From contig OX638369.1 in assembly GCA_951812925.1 (NCBI GenBank), positions 2,232,001-2,296,000 of the forward strand: DNA of 64,000 nucleotides. The letters run 5' to 3'. How positions within the stretch are numbered: position 1 is the stretch's first letter; each line of letters begins with the position of its first letter. Shown one piece after another: positions 10,506-23,407 of this stretch. The position numbers were made by a program, and so were the translations under genes. The notes below the pieces were generated by a model. The model saw only the letters and a program-made list of their open reading frames with translations, was not told the origin of the DNA and ran no database searches. This stretch comes from Calliopum simillimum (lineage: Eukaryota; Arthropoda; Insecta; Diptera; Lauxaniidae).

Positions 10506-11249
10506 AGCACACAGTTCGGGAATTTATTTCTTAAGCATAATATTGTCCAAGCTTAAACTCTTGCGATTATAGCACTCATTTATTCAAACACTAAAGCTTT
10601 TTATGGAGGCTTGGCAGAGATATTCAGTGATAGCTGCTCGTGACAGAGACGTCTGTGACATTTGTGATGTTGCTTCTGTTTCCATGTTCTATGGATAAAG
10701 CTAGAAAAGTTTTGCAATCCTAGCACCAAAATGTTGTCTAATATCTCCATATATTGCTCCGAATTTACTGCAGCTGCACGTCCTCTTTCACTGGGACCCC
10801 TTGTACTTATGAGCTTTTTTAACTAAATATCTTGGGGCAAAGCTTAGAATGACAAAATACTTAGTCACTTATTCGAGTAAAAGAAATTTTTGAATTGTTG
10901 CTGCGTTTCGCTTGAGCCAACGAATTTCAAATTTATGCAACAATGCAGGCAGATAAAAATCCACTACGCATTTGCAATTAAAGTTTCCAAACTTAATTTA
11001 ATTTAATTTTGTACAGATAGAAAACAAAACTCTTTCAAAGAGCATCATGCAAATGAAGCGTTCACTTGTGAGTTTCGTATGATCTGAGCATGCCGTAGCG
11101 TGTTGTTTACTTAACCCATGTTGAACTGCGCTGGTGGATCAAACTTAACACAATTTTCAAATGAAAAGTTTGAAATACCAAAGTACCTTCTTTTATGAGT
11201 TATTAGGAATTCTTTTGATTTGTTTTCACTATAAGAAAAAAACAAAATT

Positions 11250-11740
11250 TTAAGGGGACATTCGCCTTTGTAATTGAAAAAAAAAAAGTTTCCCTTGGCT
11301 ACTGTAGAGAGCGTAATCCAAAAGTTACTTTTTAATCGGTAGGACGTGCTGTAGACCTCCTGTAATAGATTTTTGAAAAATTCCAAATGGATTTTATTCT
11401 TGAGACTCAAAACTATATAATAAGCCTCTAAAATTCATACTTTTTTGTATTTTGAAGTTTTTGTATGAATATTTATGAAAAATGCGAATAAATTGAATTT
11501 TTTGAGGGTAAGTCACCCCCGCAAAAAAAGGGGGGGGTATTTTTTAAAACTTTCAGAGGCTTATTGTTTAATATTTTTTATGAATAATCGAATGCTCTTT
11601 GTGTTTTTAAAATCGGTCCAGTAGATTCGGAGAAAAATGTCCTACCAGTTTGAAAAGTAACTTTTGGATGACGCCCTCTACAGCAGCGAAGGGAAACTAA
11701 AAATAAAAAAAATCAATTATAAAGGCGAATGTCCCCTTAA
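11250..11740. mobile_element. TTAA-flanked MITE, 491 bp
   Basis: The left end is TTAAGGGGACATTCGCCTTT and the right end is its reverse complement, GGCGAATGTCCCCTTAA. TTAA occurs at both outer edges (11250-11253, 11737-11740). Arms continue inward for about 95 bp through GTTTCCCTT, TACTGTAGAGAGCG and AAAAGTTACTTTT to GGTAGGAC. There is no ORF. TTAA target use suggests piggyBac-type mobilisation, although the GGGG terminus is unlike the usual CCC. Confidence 0.72.
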
Positions 11741-13187
11741 GTCAATATCAGTTAAAAGGGATATATGAAAATGTTTCAAAGCAAAGTGTATATATCTTTA
11801 TTTTTTTGGATAAATCGTCTCTGCGCAAGTGTAAAACCATTGAGTCAGTTTTTCAAGCTAAAGATATTTGAAGTTAAAAAAATTTGTTTTTGTTTTTTGT
11901 ATAAAAATTGTTTCATCTCTTTCATAAAAAAATATAAAGTTTTAACAGAAACGCGTCCCAATGCGTCAGTCTAAGGACTGTAATATTTTAGACCAGAAAT
12001 GTCAGATAATTCAAAACCAGAAAAAACAGACATAGCCATTTCACTTGTATCAAGATGAAATAATGATGATTAAGGGTTAATCTTCACAGCCATTATACTC
12101 TAAAAATTTAAAAAAAAAAGTTTCAACTAAAATGCAAAATTAAAAAACTTTGATGTTCTGAAAATTTTAATGAAATATTATATATTCGTTTTCATATTGC
12201 GGGTGAAATGCAAAACTTATTTACATTAGACATAAAAATAACCGACAACAGCGCACCACTAAGTGCGGCGGATGCGGATGTAACGTTTTTCAAGTTTTCA
12301 ACAACCGGAAGTATGTGCCAATGCGATGCACAACGATGCCATGAGTTTCACTTTGTGGTTTACTTTGTTACTCTTAGCAAAATACTCGAATAAATGCACA
12401 GAACATCACGGGTTTTCCAATTTTCCAAAAAACTATGAAAATTTACGTTGCGTTTCAATTTGTCTACTTTACGTGGACGGTGCACCAGAATGGACTTTTT
12501 ATGCCTTCAGGATATAAGCTTATTTATGGTATTGCCAAACCATGCTGCACATTCGTAATGCCGATTAATTTGCATACAATTTGCATTGCGTTGAACACAG
12601 TGATATTTTTAGTTTATTTGTATTGACAATGTAAGTCCGGCTGTTTGTGTTTTACATTTTCCTGTCTATGTATGTATGTGTGCTCGGTATTAATTTGCAT
12701 ATTTTTGTATTAATTTTTATGTTGACTGTTGTTAATTGTATGCCACGTGTGTCAAGTGCTGCATTCGCACTTAATATTTGTAATTTAAGCATTCCAAATG
12801 ATGTTAACTTGATTCGAGAGTTATTTTATGGAAAACAATTGAATTATTTCATATTGATTTATTAATTAACAGCAGTGTCACATGAAATACTTTTGCAATT
12901 ATAAATAAATAATGAAATTATTTATTTAATTATATACTTTTTATGTTAGTTGTCCTATTTATCTATAGGTTTTATTATGCAATATACTATTTTAATACGC
13001 TATTGGAAATAATATTCTATTTTAAGTTTTGGCTTTTAAAATAATGTGGTTCCTTATATATTTAAGAACACATTATAGTGATAGCTGACGAATAAAACTA
13101 AAAAGACACCCCAGTCGGGTTAAAGAGAAGTATCGTCCTTACGAAGCATCAAATTCCTTCATCTTGCATGGTAACTAGCTATCCTCA
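11741..13187. other. AT-rich DNA, no features recognised
   Basis: Overlapping short frames at 12.2-12.9 kb have low-complexity, hydrophobic translations and no family motif. I see no repeat boundaries. Confidence 0.4.
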
Positions 13188-13196
13188 TCTATTTTC

Positions 13197-14244
13197 AGGT
13201 ACATTAAGCTAGCAGAGCGAAAATGGCAGAACTGAAAAAAAATATGGCAGAATTATAGGCTTATTATAGGCTAATTTTGGGCCCAAACGCCGAATTTTAG
13301 GCTCCTCATTTAAAAAAAAAATAGCTATTTCGAGAAAACACATACGGGACGTATATTCAACTAAAGTAAGTAGTCAATAATTATAGGCTAATTATAGGCT
13401 ATTTAAATGCTCCATCGCTAAAAGAAAAGCTTTTCATTTAAAAAAGAATTGACCAAATCAATTTTCTTGAAATAAGGAACTTTGAATAACAACAATTCCA
13501 GACGAAAAAAAAAAAAAACAACAACACCAACAACAACAAATTTACTACTTCTACAACAACAGTAATTTTACATAAAAGTAGGGGTAAGTGGGCGGGATTT
13601 AAACCCGTCAGACATCCAACACCGGCTTCGCGGCGACCTTCGGCCGCGGATCAGTCTATGATATATCCAACAAATAGTTTTGCTAGTCAAATTGCGAGCG
13701 CAATTTTTAATAAAAATTTTTATTTTTTTTAAATAATAAGTATCTACTGCGCTTGCAAAAGACTGATCCGGGGCCGAAGGCCGCCGCGAAGCCGGTGTTG
13801 GATGTCTGACGGTTTTAAATTCTGAGCAGCGGCCGCAGGCCGCCCACTTACCCCTACTTTTATGTAAAATTACTGTTGTTGTAGTAGTAGTAAATTTGTT
13901 GTTGTTGTAGTAGTTTTGTTGTTGTTTTTTTTTCTCTGGAATTTTTGTTATTCGAAGTTCCTAATTTCAATAAAATTGATGTGGTCCATTTTTTTTTTTA
14001 AATGGAAAGCTTTTTATTTTGCGATTGGTTATTTAAATAGCCTATAATTAACCTATAATTATTGACTACTTACTTTAGTTCAATATACGTCCCGTATGTG
14101 TTTTCTCGAAACAGCTCTATTTTATTTTTTTTTTTTTTCTAAATGAGGAGCCTAAAATTTGGCGTTTGGGCGCAAAATTAGCCTATAATTCTGGCATATT
14201 TTTTTTCAGTTCTGCCATTTTCGCTCTGCTAGCTTAATGTACCT
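13197..14244. mobile_element. foldback element, 1,048 bp, 9-bp target duplication
   Basis: Ends read AGGTACATTAAGCTAGCAG at the left and its reverse complement, CTGCTAGCTTAATGTACCT, at the right. The 9-bp sequence TCTATTTTC flanks both sides (13188-13196 and 14245-14253). The arms run inward for about 460 bp each, with words such as CGAAAATGGCAGAACTG, TTATAGGCTA, CGAAAACA and CATACGGGACG, then a GC-rich inner block (CCGAAGGCCGCCGCGAAGCC) and a central spacer of about 100 bp. No ORF is present, so it must be moved in trans. A 9-bp duplication is typical of Foldback/Mutator-like elements. The AGGT end matches the large foldback at 24409. Confidence 0.85.
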
Positions 14245-14253
14245 TCTATTTTC

Positions 14254-15049
14254 CTTGAGCTTGCTCCACGATATAATATAGTTCTTCGGGTTCGGTTTTC
14301 CTTAGTTCAAAAAAACAAAAGGTAAATATTGAATCCTAATGCTTACATTCCTACATGATTCAATTCACCAAAATTAAATTTCTTCCAATTTGCTTTAAGT
14401 GCCAAAATTTGTGCATAAACTGCTTTATATGGCCATTCTTAGTTGATAAAGAAAAGGTATATTCTTCATTTTTATAATTTTTATCTTACGTGCACAAATC
14501 AATACTCAAACACGTACACATCAATTTGTAGTGGATTTATTACGCATTTCGTGATCAGCGTATCTTGACAATGCAATAAAGTGTTTTTATTTTTGGAATT
14601 ATCAACCACACAATAATATTGTTTGCTTAAAAAGAAAAAATTTTTGTCAGCAAAATATTTTTTTTTTATTTCAAATTTACGCACATGTTGGTAGAACTCT
14701 ATGCGAATATTTTGCTTGATAATGAAATCTACAAGAGCAACTGACTACTTTGAAAGTGATACAACATTTTTGTCTATGTTTTTTTTTTTTTTTCGTTCCT
14801 TAGATCCTAATGCTGCGATATCAAATTTATTCGTTTAATTTTGCTCTCAAATTCTGCAGAACCTTTGAGTTTAAGAAGTTTGACAGACATCACAAGTGGA
14901 ATTTTTATTTATGCATGTGCATTAATTGAACGTTGCTTCTAGTTTCAGCACTAATTTTTACAAAAAAAAAGAAACATTTGTTTCACATATATTTATTTTA
15001 TATATATGGGTGATTCTCCGAAAATGTAAGCAAACATGCCTTTCTTTTG
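14254..15049. other. AT-rich spacer
   Basis: Poly(T) runs and short frames only. There is a GGGTGATTCTC word at 15008 and another at 18317, possibly coincidental. Confidence 0.4.
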
Positions 15050-17020
15050 TTATCACCAATTTATAATTTTTTTTTTTTTTTTTTTTGTTTTCTGCGTAGA
15101 ATCGAAATCCGAGGTCGGAAATGGCCCATCAGCTCTAGATTTTGAAATATTTGAAGTTGAAAACACGAACGCGGCTATTTTTGAGTTTATATGCAGACTG
15201 CACGAATAGTTTTTTATTTTTTTTTTTTTTAATTAATTCATGACGTAGTTCTACTCTTTCTCTTTAAAATGAACTCACGATGAGTTCTTCAAAAGTAACG
15301 GTAGATTTAAAATAGCATCACGAAATCTACGGGATGTTTCGGGTTAGTCGTAATGTAAGATTTCATGATATCGTCTTAAATCGACTATAACCTTTGAAGA
15401 AATCATTGTATTACAGTTTTCAAAAGCTTAGTTTGCAGAGAAAGAGTAGTACTACGTTATTTATTATAGTACAGTCATTTGGTAGTTTTACCTGGAAAGT
15501 TTTGCGGGATTTCTGCAAATGAGTTATTTTATAGATTTCGATGTGCTCTTTCAGAATTTCAACTTTGCTACCTCGTATCGTGTTCGCTTGAGCCGCCATA
15601 TTGGAAAAATGGCGTTCAAATTCAGTTTTTTACAAATATCTCTTTAACGGTTATATTTAGAGAAAAATTTTTTAGGACAATGTTGTAGCTTATAAAATTT
15701 TCTATAAAAATGACCTTTAAATTGTTTTCGTACGACTTATAACTCAGGAGATATCTTTATTCAAAATTTTAGAAAAATTAGTAAATTGTGAATGCCACTT
15801 ATGAGTAGGCACAGTGATGTGTCAAGCTTATAATTACGATAACTTATGAACGATGAGTTGCACGTTTAAAATAAAAACACCTATTTATAGAAAATAACTT
15901 GCGCTACAAGTTACATATTATTTTTTTTTTCATATCACTTATAGTTAAGGAGATATTTTTCCCACAAACATAAAATTTTGAAAAAAAAAATTTTTTCCAA
16001 ATTGGTTCCTTAACGGTTCGTCCTAGAAAAAAAATTGTCCATGCATTTTGTAGAACGTTCAATTCCCTATAAGGGTCTCTTCGAACTGTTTTTTCGTCAG
16101 ACTTACCTTTCATGAGATATAGCGTCTTGAAAATCATTCAAAATTGAATATTGTTCTATGCGCCGTACTATGTTCAATTTTGAATGATTTTCAAGTCGCG
16201 ATATCTCATGAAGGGTAAGTCTGACGAAAAAATAGTTCGAAGAGACCCTTATAGGAAATTGAACGTTCTAAAAAATGCATTGACAATTTTTTTTCTAGAA
16301 CGAACCGTTTAGGAGCCATTTTGAAAAAACGTTTTTTTTCAAAATTTTAGGTTTGTGGGAAAAATTTCTCCTTAACTATAGGTGATATGAAAAAAAAAAT
16401 AATATGTATCTTGTAGCGAAAGTTATTCTCTATAAATAGGTGTTTTTATTTTAAACGTGCGACTCACCGTTCATAAGTAATCGTAATTATAAGCTTGACA
16501 CATCACTGTGCCTACTCATAAGTGGCATTCACAATTTACTAATTTTTCTAAAATTTTGAATAAAGATATCTCCTGAGTTATAAGTCGTACGAAAACAATT
16601 TAAAGGTCATTTTTATAGCAAATTTTATAAGCTACAACATTGTTCTAAAAAATTTTTCTCTACATATAACCGTTAAAGAGATATTTGTAAAAAACTGATT
16701 TTGGACGCCATTTTTCCAATATGGCGGCTCGAGCGAACACGATACGAGGTAGCAAAGTTGAAATTCTGAAAGAGCACATCGAAATCTATAAAATAACTCA
16801 TTTGCAGAAATCCCGCAAAACTTTCCAGGTAACATCATTTTTTTCTCCCAAATGATTGTACTATTAGGGAAAAAATAAAAAAAGATTTGTGCAGTCAGTA
16901 TGAAACCTCAAAAGTAACAATGTTCGTGCTTTTAACCCCCAATATCTCAAAATCTAAAGCAGTTGGGTCAATTTTGACCATAGATTAAGATTCTACGTGG
17001 AAAGTTCCTTCGAAATTGAC
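15050..17020. repeat. 2-kb hairpin repeat (long inverted repeat)
   Basis: The inner arms, about 15469-16150 and 16171-16850, are close to perfect reverse complements around a 20-bp loop (16151-16170, containing CTATGCGCCGTACTATG). The same 68-69 residue frame reads on both arms (15479-15688 plus, 16632-16838 minus), a consequence of the palindrome rather than a gene. The outer arms (15090-15225 against 16870-17010) are more diverged but share CGTAGAATC, TAGATTTTGA and GCACGAAC-type words. No clear target duplication was found. It is probably a non-autonomous foldback transposon. Confidence 0.8.
15243..15457. mobile_element. small palindromic MITE nested in the left arm
   Basis: The termini are ACGTAGTTCTACTCTTTCTCT and the reverse complement of AGAGAAAGAGTAGTACTACGT. 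The interior is also palindromic (GTTCTTCAAAAGTAACGGTAG against ACTATAACCTTTGAAGAA). The right arm of the host hairpin lacks it: there the poly(T) region runs directly into the TAGTACA-TCATTTGG words. It is therefore a later insertion. Its ends are uncertain by several bases and no duplication was resolved. Confidence 0.68.
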
Positions 17021-17094
17021 ATACAACTTCTCTGCAACAATCACAAACCCATTATTTGTTGTGCAGTGTTATGGACATAGAATATGGAATTCAC

Positions 17095-17250
17095 AAATAT
17101 CCAAAAAAAAATGAAAAAAAAAAAACATCCAAAAATTTTTGTTATTGGATGTTTTTATTTTTGGATGTTTTTCTTTTTCTGTTGTTTTTGTTTTTATGGA
17201 TGATTTTGTTTTTGGATATTTTTTTTTTTTTTGATAGTTTTGATAATAAT
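17095..17250. repeat. GGATGTTTTT-like simple repeat
   Basis: Alternating ATCCAAAAA and its complement GGATGTTTTT recur with poly(A) then poly(T), so the block also forms an imperfect hairpin. It is low-complexity DNA. Confidence 0.55.
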
Positions 17251-19079
17251 GGCGACAGCCTTAACTTCTGAAATAGGTTAAAAGTAAAAACAATTTTAAA
17301 AAGTTTGCTGAGCTAATATTTAGCATCCTTTGAAAAGTTTCTTATGTACAAAAATTGGTGTAAAGCTGACTGGATATCAGCCAGAGGAATGTCAAAATGT
17401 TCGCAAAAATTATAATAGCGCAATGAAAATAGCAAGCACTTTTAAAGAAATTTAAATTTGTGTTGAATTCAGCAATGAAAAGTTTCATTTGTGAATGGCT
17501 TTGACAATTCAAAAAATATATTGCAAAAACAATAAAACTTACATAACTGTTTTCAAGTGTTTCCATTAAAATTGAATTTAATTTAAATTTTCAACGAGAC
17601 AGTTTTTCTTCTTTTCTTAAATTTGATATAAAGTTAAACTTTTCACAAAACTGCAAACTTTACCATTAGTGTTGCCTAAAGTGAAAATTTTGTCATCACC
17701 CAGAATCAGTGCAAGAGATTTGTTTAGGTTTTTCATTCACTACGCGCTCCTCTACGCTGCACCCGTATCCTGCATGCGCTCAGCCTCACTTTAATAAAGT
17801 GCAAATAAAACAAAACAAAACAAAAAAATACTTTTCATTCACAAACCCACTACACAAAGAGTGGTAAAAACTTTCAAGTTCCTCTCTTATCTAAAGCAAC
17901 TTTTTTACTTTTTGGGCACAGGGCAAATGGGGAACGAGCTCTGGATGAAAAGCAAACGTTTATTTGATTTGCAAGTTTTCACTTGGTCCAGTGCAGATAA
18001 AAAAATAGCACAGTCAGAATGCCATGCGAGCGATTCGAAAAAACCCGCCAACATTGCTAAGCGCACATCAGAAAATTAAATTTTCATTTCCGTTTTACCC
18101 AGACTGAGAAATTCGTAACAATTTTCAGCAAATTTTCAAACCGTTAGTCACACATTTTCTCTTTATTGTACGTTCATATGAGAGTGTGTGTGTGCTCTGT
18201 GCTTGACGTATTTACATTAAAGTCATCGCCATTGAATGTCTGTTTTAACTTGACAATTCTCTACCTAAAACCAACAATATTTTGTCTTGTGCTTTTGAGT
18301 TTTACACTATATGAATGGGTGATTCTCTTAAAAATTAACCATTTAATGTCCCGGGACTCAAAACCATGTTTAAATTTAAAATTTGATATTTTAATTATTT
18401 AATACAGATACTTAACAAAAGCTTCTATACGAATAGCTGAAAAAAGTAGTTCTTAATATTTTACTATGAAATTATAACATAAAGTGCTAAAAAGTCTTTC
18501 TCCGTCCTGTCCCTAACCGCTTCTTAGTGCACTTAATTTTTTTAAAAAAACTTATACGGCATTGATTGTATTTGTATATTTTTCAGCTACTGTTTTTATG
18601 TGTTCGAACAATTTTTTTTATATAGAATTGACATACATACATAGAAGTTGGTCTGTCATTTTAGACTATCACCGCTAAGTGTTTCTTATTCTAAATGTAA
18701 ATTTTTTATATATGGAGTAAAAAGAAAACTGAAAGTGAAGAGAACGTGTATATTCAGTGCATTTTAAGCACAGTCAGTTTTCGTTTTTCGATAGTGAGTG
18801 TTTGTGCGTGTTTTAAAAATAAAAATAAATAGTTTAAAAAATTTGTAAAGAACGAAAGTGTGTGTCATTCTCCACGAAGGTTTTTTTATATTATTAAACA
18901 TATTCGTTAAGCTTTATATAATTAAATTAATAAACAGTTAGAGGGGCATCCACCAGTTTCAACTTTTTTAAAAATATTTGCTTTTTACATAGTGATTTTA
19001 CTGTTTTTGCAACATTCTCCATTTTGTCATTCACCACATAATATTTTTTCACCTGTTTTTTTTTTTTTTTTTTGTTTCC
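17251..19079. other. AT-rich DNA without recognisable genes
   Basis: Contains short frames, A-tracts and T-tracts. Nothing in it supports a gene, and no paired repeat ends were seen. Confidence 0.4.
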
Positions 19080-19226
19080 TTAACCCTTTAACGACCAAGT
19101 CTAAATACGCGAAAAAATTTCAAAATAAAAATACGACAAAATCGAAGTCATGGGAGTTAATAAAACTTTCATTCAAGCAAAAGGGGTTCTGGCAAACAAA
19201 CTTGCCTTTAGTTGTTAAAGGGTTAA
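19080..19226. mobile_element. piggyBac-type MITE, 147 bp
   Basis: It begins TTAACCCTTTAACGACCAAGT and ends with TTGTTAAAGGGTTAA, with TTAA at both outer edges (19080-19083, 19223-19226). The CCCTTTAACG inverted terminus next to TTAA is the classical piggyBac arrangement. The body is too short for a transposase. Confidence 0.75.
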
Positions 19227-21800
19227 ACCATTTATATAAAAAAAAATATCAAAATTTAGTCTTAAGACACTTAAATAAACTTACTTTTCATAAATCCAAC
19301 ATAAGTTTTTAGGGTTGCTTCATGGTTATTGTTGAAAATCTAATGTAATTCTTATGTTTTTTGACTAAATTGAAATTTTTAGTTCCAGATAAACTTTTTT
19401 TGAAATTTTAAAAAAACTTTCAGGGCTGCCACCGGGTTTTTTTTTTATTTATTTATTTTTCTTGTTAATTGTTTAACCATATTTCGATTCGATAAATTTT
19501 TAACGACTTAAACTATTATTTTTTTGCGTATAATTATAATGGTTAACGTAAAAAAAAATATTTAAGATACATTTTCGAATACAACCATCTGGCAACCCTA
19601 AACATTTATGTTCATTTTTTAAAAATGTTTAAGGTTATTATGTTCTATACCTTCAGGTGATAAAAAAATAAAATAAAAAATAGGAGGGGACAACAATAGG
19701 AATGCTTTGGTACATTTTCCGGTGGTTTACTCACATACACACAAATGTAAATACCAGTGAATTTTTTCGCTCTGTCCTCAATTTAGAAACTGTTGAATAT
19801 AACACCAGAACATTTTTCACACATTTCATATTTTAAGCGATTCATTCCAAACTGGATATGATCTAAACAAAAACGCTCTGAGGGACAATTTATGGAATTT
19901 TTTCTTTATTTTAAATTTATTGCTATTCGCGATGACTTTGATAGTAACTCACTTATTTTATTTTAATATTTTTCGATCATAAATTTGAAAACATCATAAA
20001 ATCAATTTACCGTTAAATGACAAATCGCATAAATAAATAAACCACTCTCCATCACACATTCACTCTCATATATTTCTCTTTCCTTTCAATAACTCACCAA
20101 ACTGAATCACAAAAGCAACGCCACACACAGAAAAGGATCAAATATTTTCAATTACTTTCACCATAACTTTTACACATACACAGGCACACACGCATACGAG
20201 CATACACGTGGATAGTCAATTCTGCATTTTACTAAAAATGGAAAGAAATATTGCGCAAAGCATAAAGAAGAGAAATGAAAGAAGAAAACACACTACAGTG
20301 ATGGCCGTTTATCATAAAATTGTCACTTGGAATTAACCAGAGCACACAATATCGATTCATGCGGGCACAAAAATGTTATCAACTGAAATGAAATGAATAA
20401 AGAGAGGAAGAGAGTCAGTGAGACAGTGAGAAAGTGCGAAACTAAGTCCATAAAGCGCAATTGAACTAACTGCATTAAGCTCAACGCCTTAAAGAATGCA
20501 AAGCAATTTGCATTTCAACTCTACAAAACTCTCTTTATAAATATTTGAGCAAATTAAAATTAGTTTGCGTGACAGGATTGCACAAATAAAAATGAAAATG
20601 AACTGAAAATGAACGACGAACAAAAAGAAAATACAACATAACCAAAATGTGGATGTCGAAAGGATTATGTGAAACATATTTGTCCTTCCTCATTTCAATT
20701 ACAATAAAATAAAATCGATTTTCGCCTTTGTTCTCCAACAAGTTGGCATTCATTGTAAAATATTCATTTTATTCTTATGCACATATTTGGTTTTTTACTC
20801 TTTCTTCCTTTGGAATGTTCAGTTTTTCCGTGTAAAATCATTGTCCTTTTAAATTTTTTATTCAACTATTTGCGAAACTTAATTTTATGTGCTTTCGTGT
20901 GCGTACTCTTGGCGGTTCTTGTTTTTTTTTTTTTTTTTTTTATTTTCTTTTTACCTACTTTGAAATGCAATAAAATTTCTTCATTTGCAATTTGCTGACG
21001 TTCGCACTAATACAAACGCCCACACGCACTAAAGCACCAATATACACAAACACATTTTATTGTGCGTGCTTGATCCTTAAGTTGTCAAATGTCCATTTGA
21101 ATGGAAATTGTACTTTGCATATTTTACCAATTCTGTCTTATCTTCTCGATTTTTTCTTGCTTTTTTCAAAAACTATTTGATTCCCCTTAACTATGTGGAA
21201 ATGCTTTTTTTGGCTTAATGGTTTGGTTTAATGATATTCAAAATTTATTCATTTGACCTTTGAAATAGTCAACACTTATTTAAAATTTAAAAGTTTCATG
21301 TTTCAAAACAAAGAATTTAATTTGATTGTTTATTCTCTTAATTAACACCATAAATTAAGAAACTTTCGCTCAGGAAGTCAATGATAAAACCGTTCTCAAA
21401 AAAAAAAAAAAAAATACAAAAAAAAAAAAAAAATATTTCAGTTGTGTGCAATTAAAATTGTATGATGTTTTTAAATTAATTTTCCCTCCCGATCCACATT
21501 CGTTTATTAATACAATTTCAATGGCTCACATTTATTTCACTGAATTAAGGCAACTCAAGTGGGTGGTCTCTTTTATTATGTAATTGCATTGACTTTATGC
21601 TACTGCATTATTGCTAAGCAGCTTAAATTTGCAGTCGCATGCACCCCGTTTGTAATCTCTCTATTAAAATCCATTTACTTTTTTTCTACTTCCAGGTAAG
21701 CAGATAACGTATGTGTTGAGTTATGAAGAAAACATCAAGTATTTGAATGAATGAGTTCTTGTAAGTAAATTTATTTTAAGAATTTTAATAAAATGAACTT
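19227..21800. other. AT-rich DNA with simple repeats
   Basis: CA-rich tracts near 20160-20210, poly(T) near 20922-20941 and a double A-tract near 21399-21434. Several hydrophobic short frames arise from T-rich DNA. I see no gene. Confidence 0.4.
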
Positions 21801-21802
21801 AG

Positions 21803-22137
21803 TTTGTATGTATGTATTCTCCTTTAACTCCTAGGAGGAGCATAGGGCCAATATGAAATCTCTCCATTTGTCACGATCCCTTGCAATGACTTTGATCTCT
21901 TGCCACGATTTTCCCGATTCTTGGATTTCCTTTTCCAACGACCTTTTCCAGTTGGTTTTGGGTCTACCACGTCCTCTACTGCCTTGTGGATTCCACTCAA
22001 GGGCCTGGCGACAAACTTCGCTGTGTGGTTTCCGGAGAGTGTGACCAATCCATCCCCATTTGCGCAGCTTGATCTCTGTTTGCATTTTTGATGTAGCTCG
22101 GCATTTGATATAGTTTAAGACAGTTTGAAATTCTCGA
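21803..22137 (-). pseudogene. RTE-clade LINE, 3' end of reverse-transcriptase ORF
   Basis: The minus-strand frame (21831-22085) contains RKWGWIGHTLRKP, QALEWNPQGSRGRGRPKTNW, then WQEI, DRDKWRDFI and a terminal ALCSS. This is the conserved C-terminal region of RTE-type LINE ORFs. It is followed by a short 3' tail with ATACATACATAC repeats (about 21803-21822), the simple-repeat tail usual for RTE. Everything upstream, including the catalytic RT and the endonuclease, is missing (5' truncation). The retained part has no stop. Confidence 0.8.
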
Positions 22138-22214
22138 AAAAAAAAAAAAAATCAGAAACAGAAACCACGGGCCACTAAAAATAATTGCCGCTCTCCGTCA
22201 GTAATAAATCTTCT

Positions 22215-23000
22215 GAGTGGTGATAGAGCAGGCCTAGACAAAAAAAAATTTTAGAGCGGTTCAAAATATACCTCTGAGGAATCATAGGAAAAACTGATTT
22301 TCCGACTTATTTTACAAAAAACTTTCTGGAGTCACCCCAACGTTTTAGAGAAAACCTTTTTATAATAAACTTTTAGCTAATAGTACTTATGAGTTTTTAA
22401 AATTTGTATTCGGCTTATAGGGTTTTAAAGGATTTTGCAAAGTTTACATTTTCAATTTTATTTCCTACTTTTTGACATTGGCGGCTATTTTATTATGAAA
22501 AAATCCTTATTAACATAGCCTTTTATAAATTTTTTTGAAATTGTTGTTAAATTTCCTATAATTTGGTAGCACACTTTTTTGATTTAAAGGCTCTAGTAGA
22601 TAAAGGGCAGCGCACACATCATATGCAGCGCAATGCATGCGAGTAACGCGTGTGTTATAACATAAAAGTATTTTTTTCTGATCTCAAATCAAAAAATTGG
22701 TATGACAAATGCAGCACCAAATTAAAGAAAATTTAAAAGAGAAATATAAAAATGTATCTTAAATGGGCCTTCTTCATACTAAAATGACCACCAAAGTCAA
22801 AAATAATTAAAAAAAATTAAAAATATCTATTGAAAATGATCATAACTTTGCAAAATCCTTTAAAACTTTATAAACCAAATATATCTTTAAAAAGCCCATA
22901 CAATTAACTAAAAGTATTTTACTAAAAAGTTTTCTTCAAAGCATTAGGGTGACCTGACAAAATTTTTTTCTAAGGCAAGTCAAACAAGACAAAATCTGAT
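22215..23000. repeat. diverged long inverted repeat
   Basis: Words from the left arm (GTGATAGAG, AAACTGATTTT, GTCACCC, TTTTAAAGGATTTTGCAAAG, GGCGGCTATTTTA, TTTGGTAGCAC) recur in order on the minus strand of 22690-23020. The arms are about 380 bp, with a spacer near 22600-22680 containing ATGCAGCGCAATGCATGCG. Divergence is much higher than in the other hairpins here, so the element is old. No ORF and no duplication found. Confidence 0.65.
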
Positions 23001-23407
23001 TTTTCTCTATCACTCTTCAGCGCTACATTTTATACCCATCTTACATACCATTCTCTGTAAGCCTTGACTTATATCACATTACAAAAGCTTCGCAACCTTA
23101 ACGAATGAAGGTGGCAGAATTTGTAACGTAGCGAAGACCTTTCATAAAAAAATATAATTTGAAAAAATATTTTTTAAACTCTGCGTGAATTACAGTAGCC
23201 ACAATAACTTTACTGCACACCGTATTTCACAAGACTAACACCTTTATTCAAAATTCAATATGTCCCTACAAATTACTAGTGCACTGCAGTCAAACCAATA
23301 CTTCACCGGTAAGCAACACAACATCAGCTTATAAAGTAAGTAACTGCTTGCGAGTTTCATGAAAACCATGTTGCATAACTGAACCATCTCCTCTATAATT
23401 ATATGTA

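Noticed and set aside
15479..16838. Conserved 68-69 residue protein read from both strands of the 16-kb hairpin
   Set aside because: The two frames are mirror copies in palindrome arms; conservation follows from the arms, and no domain is visible.
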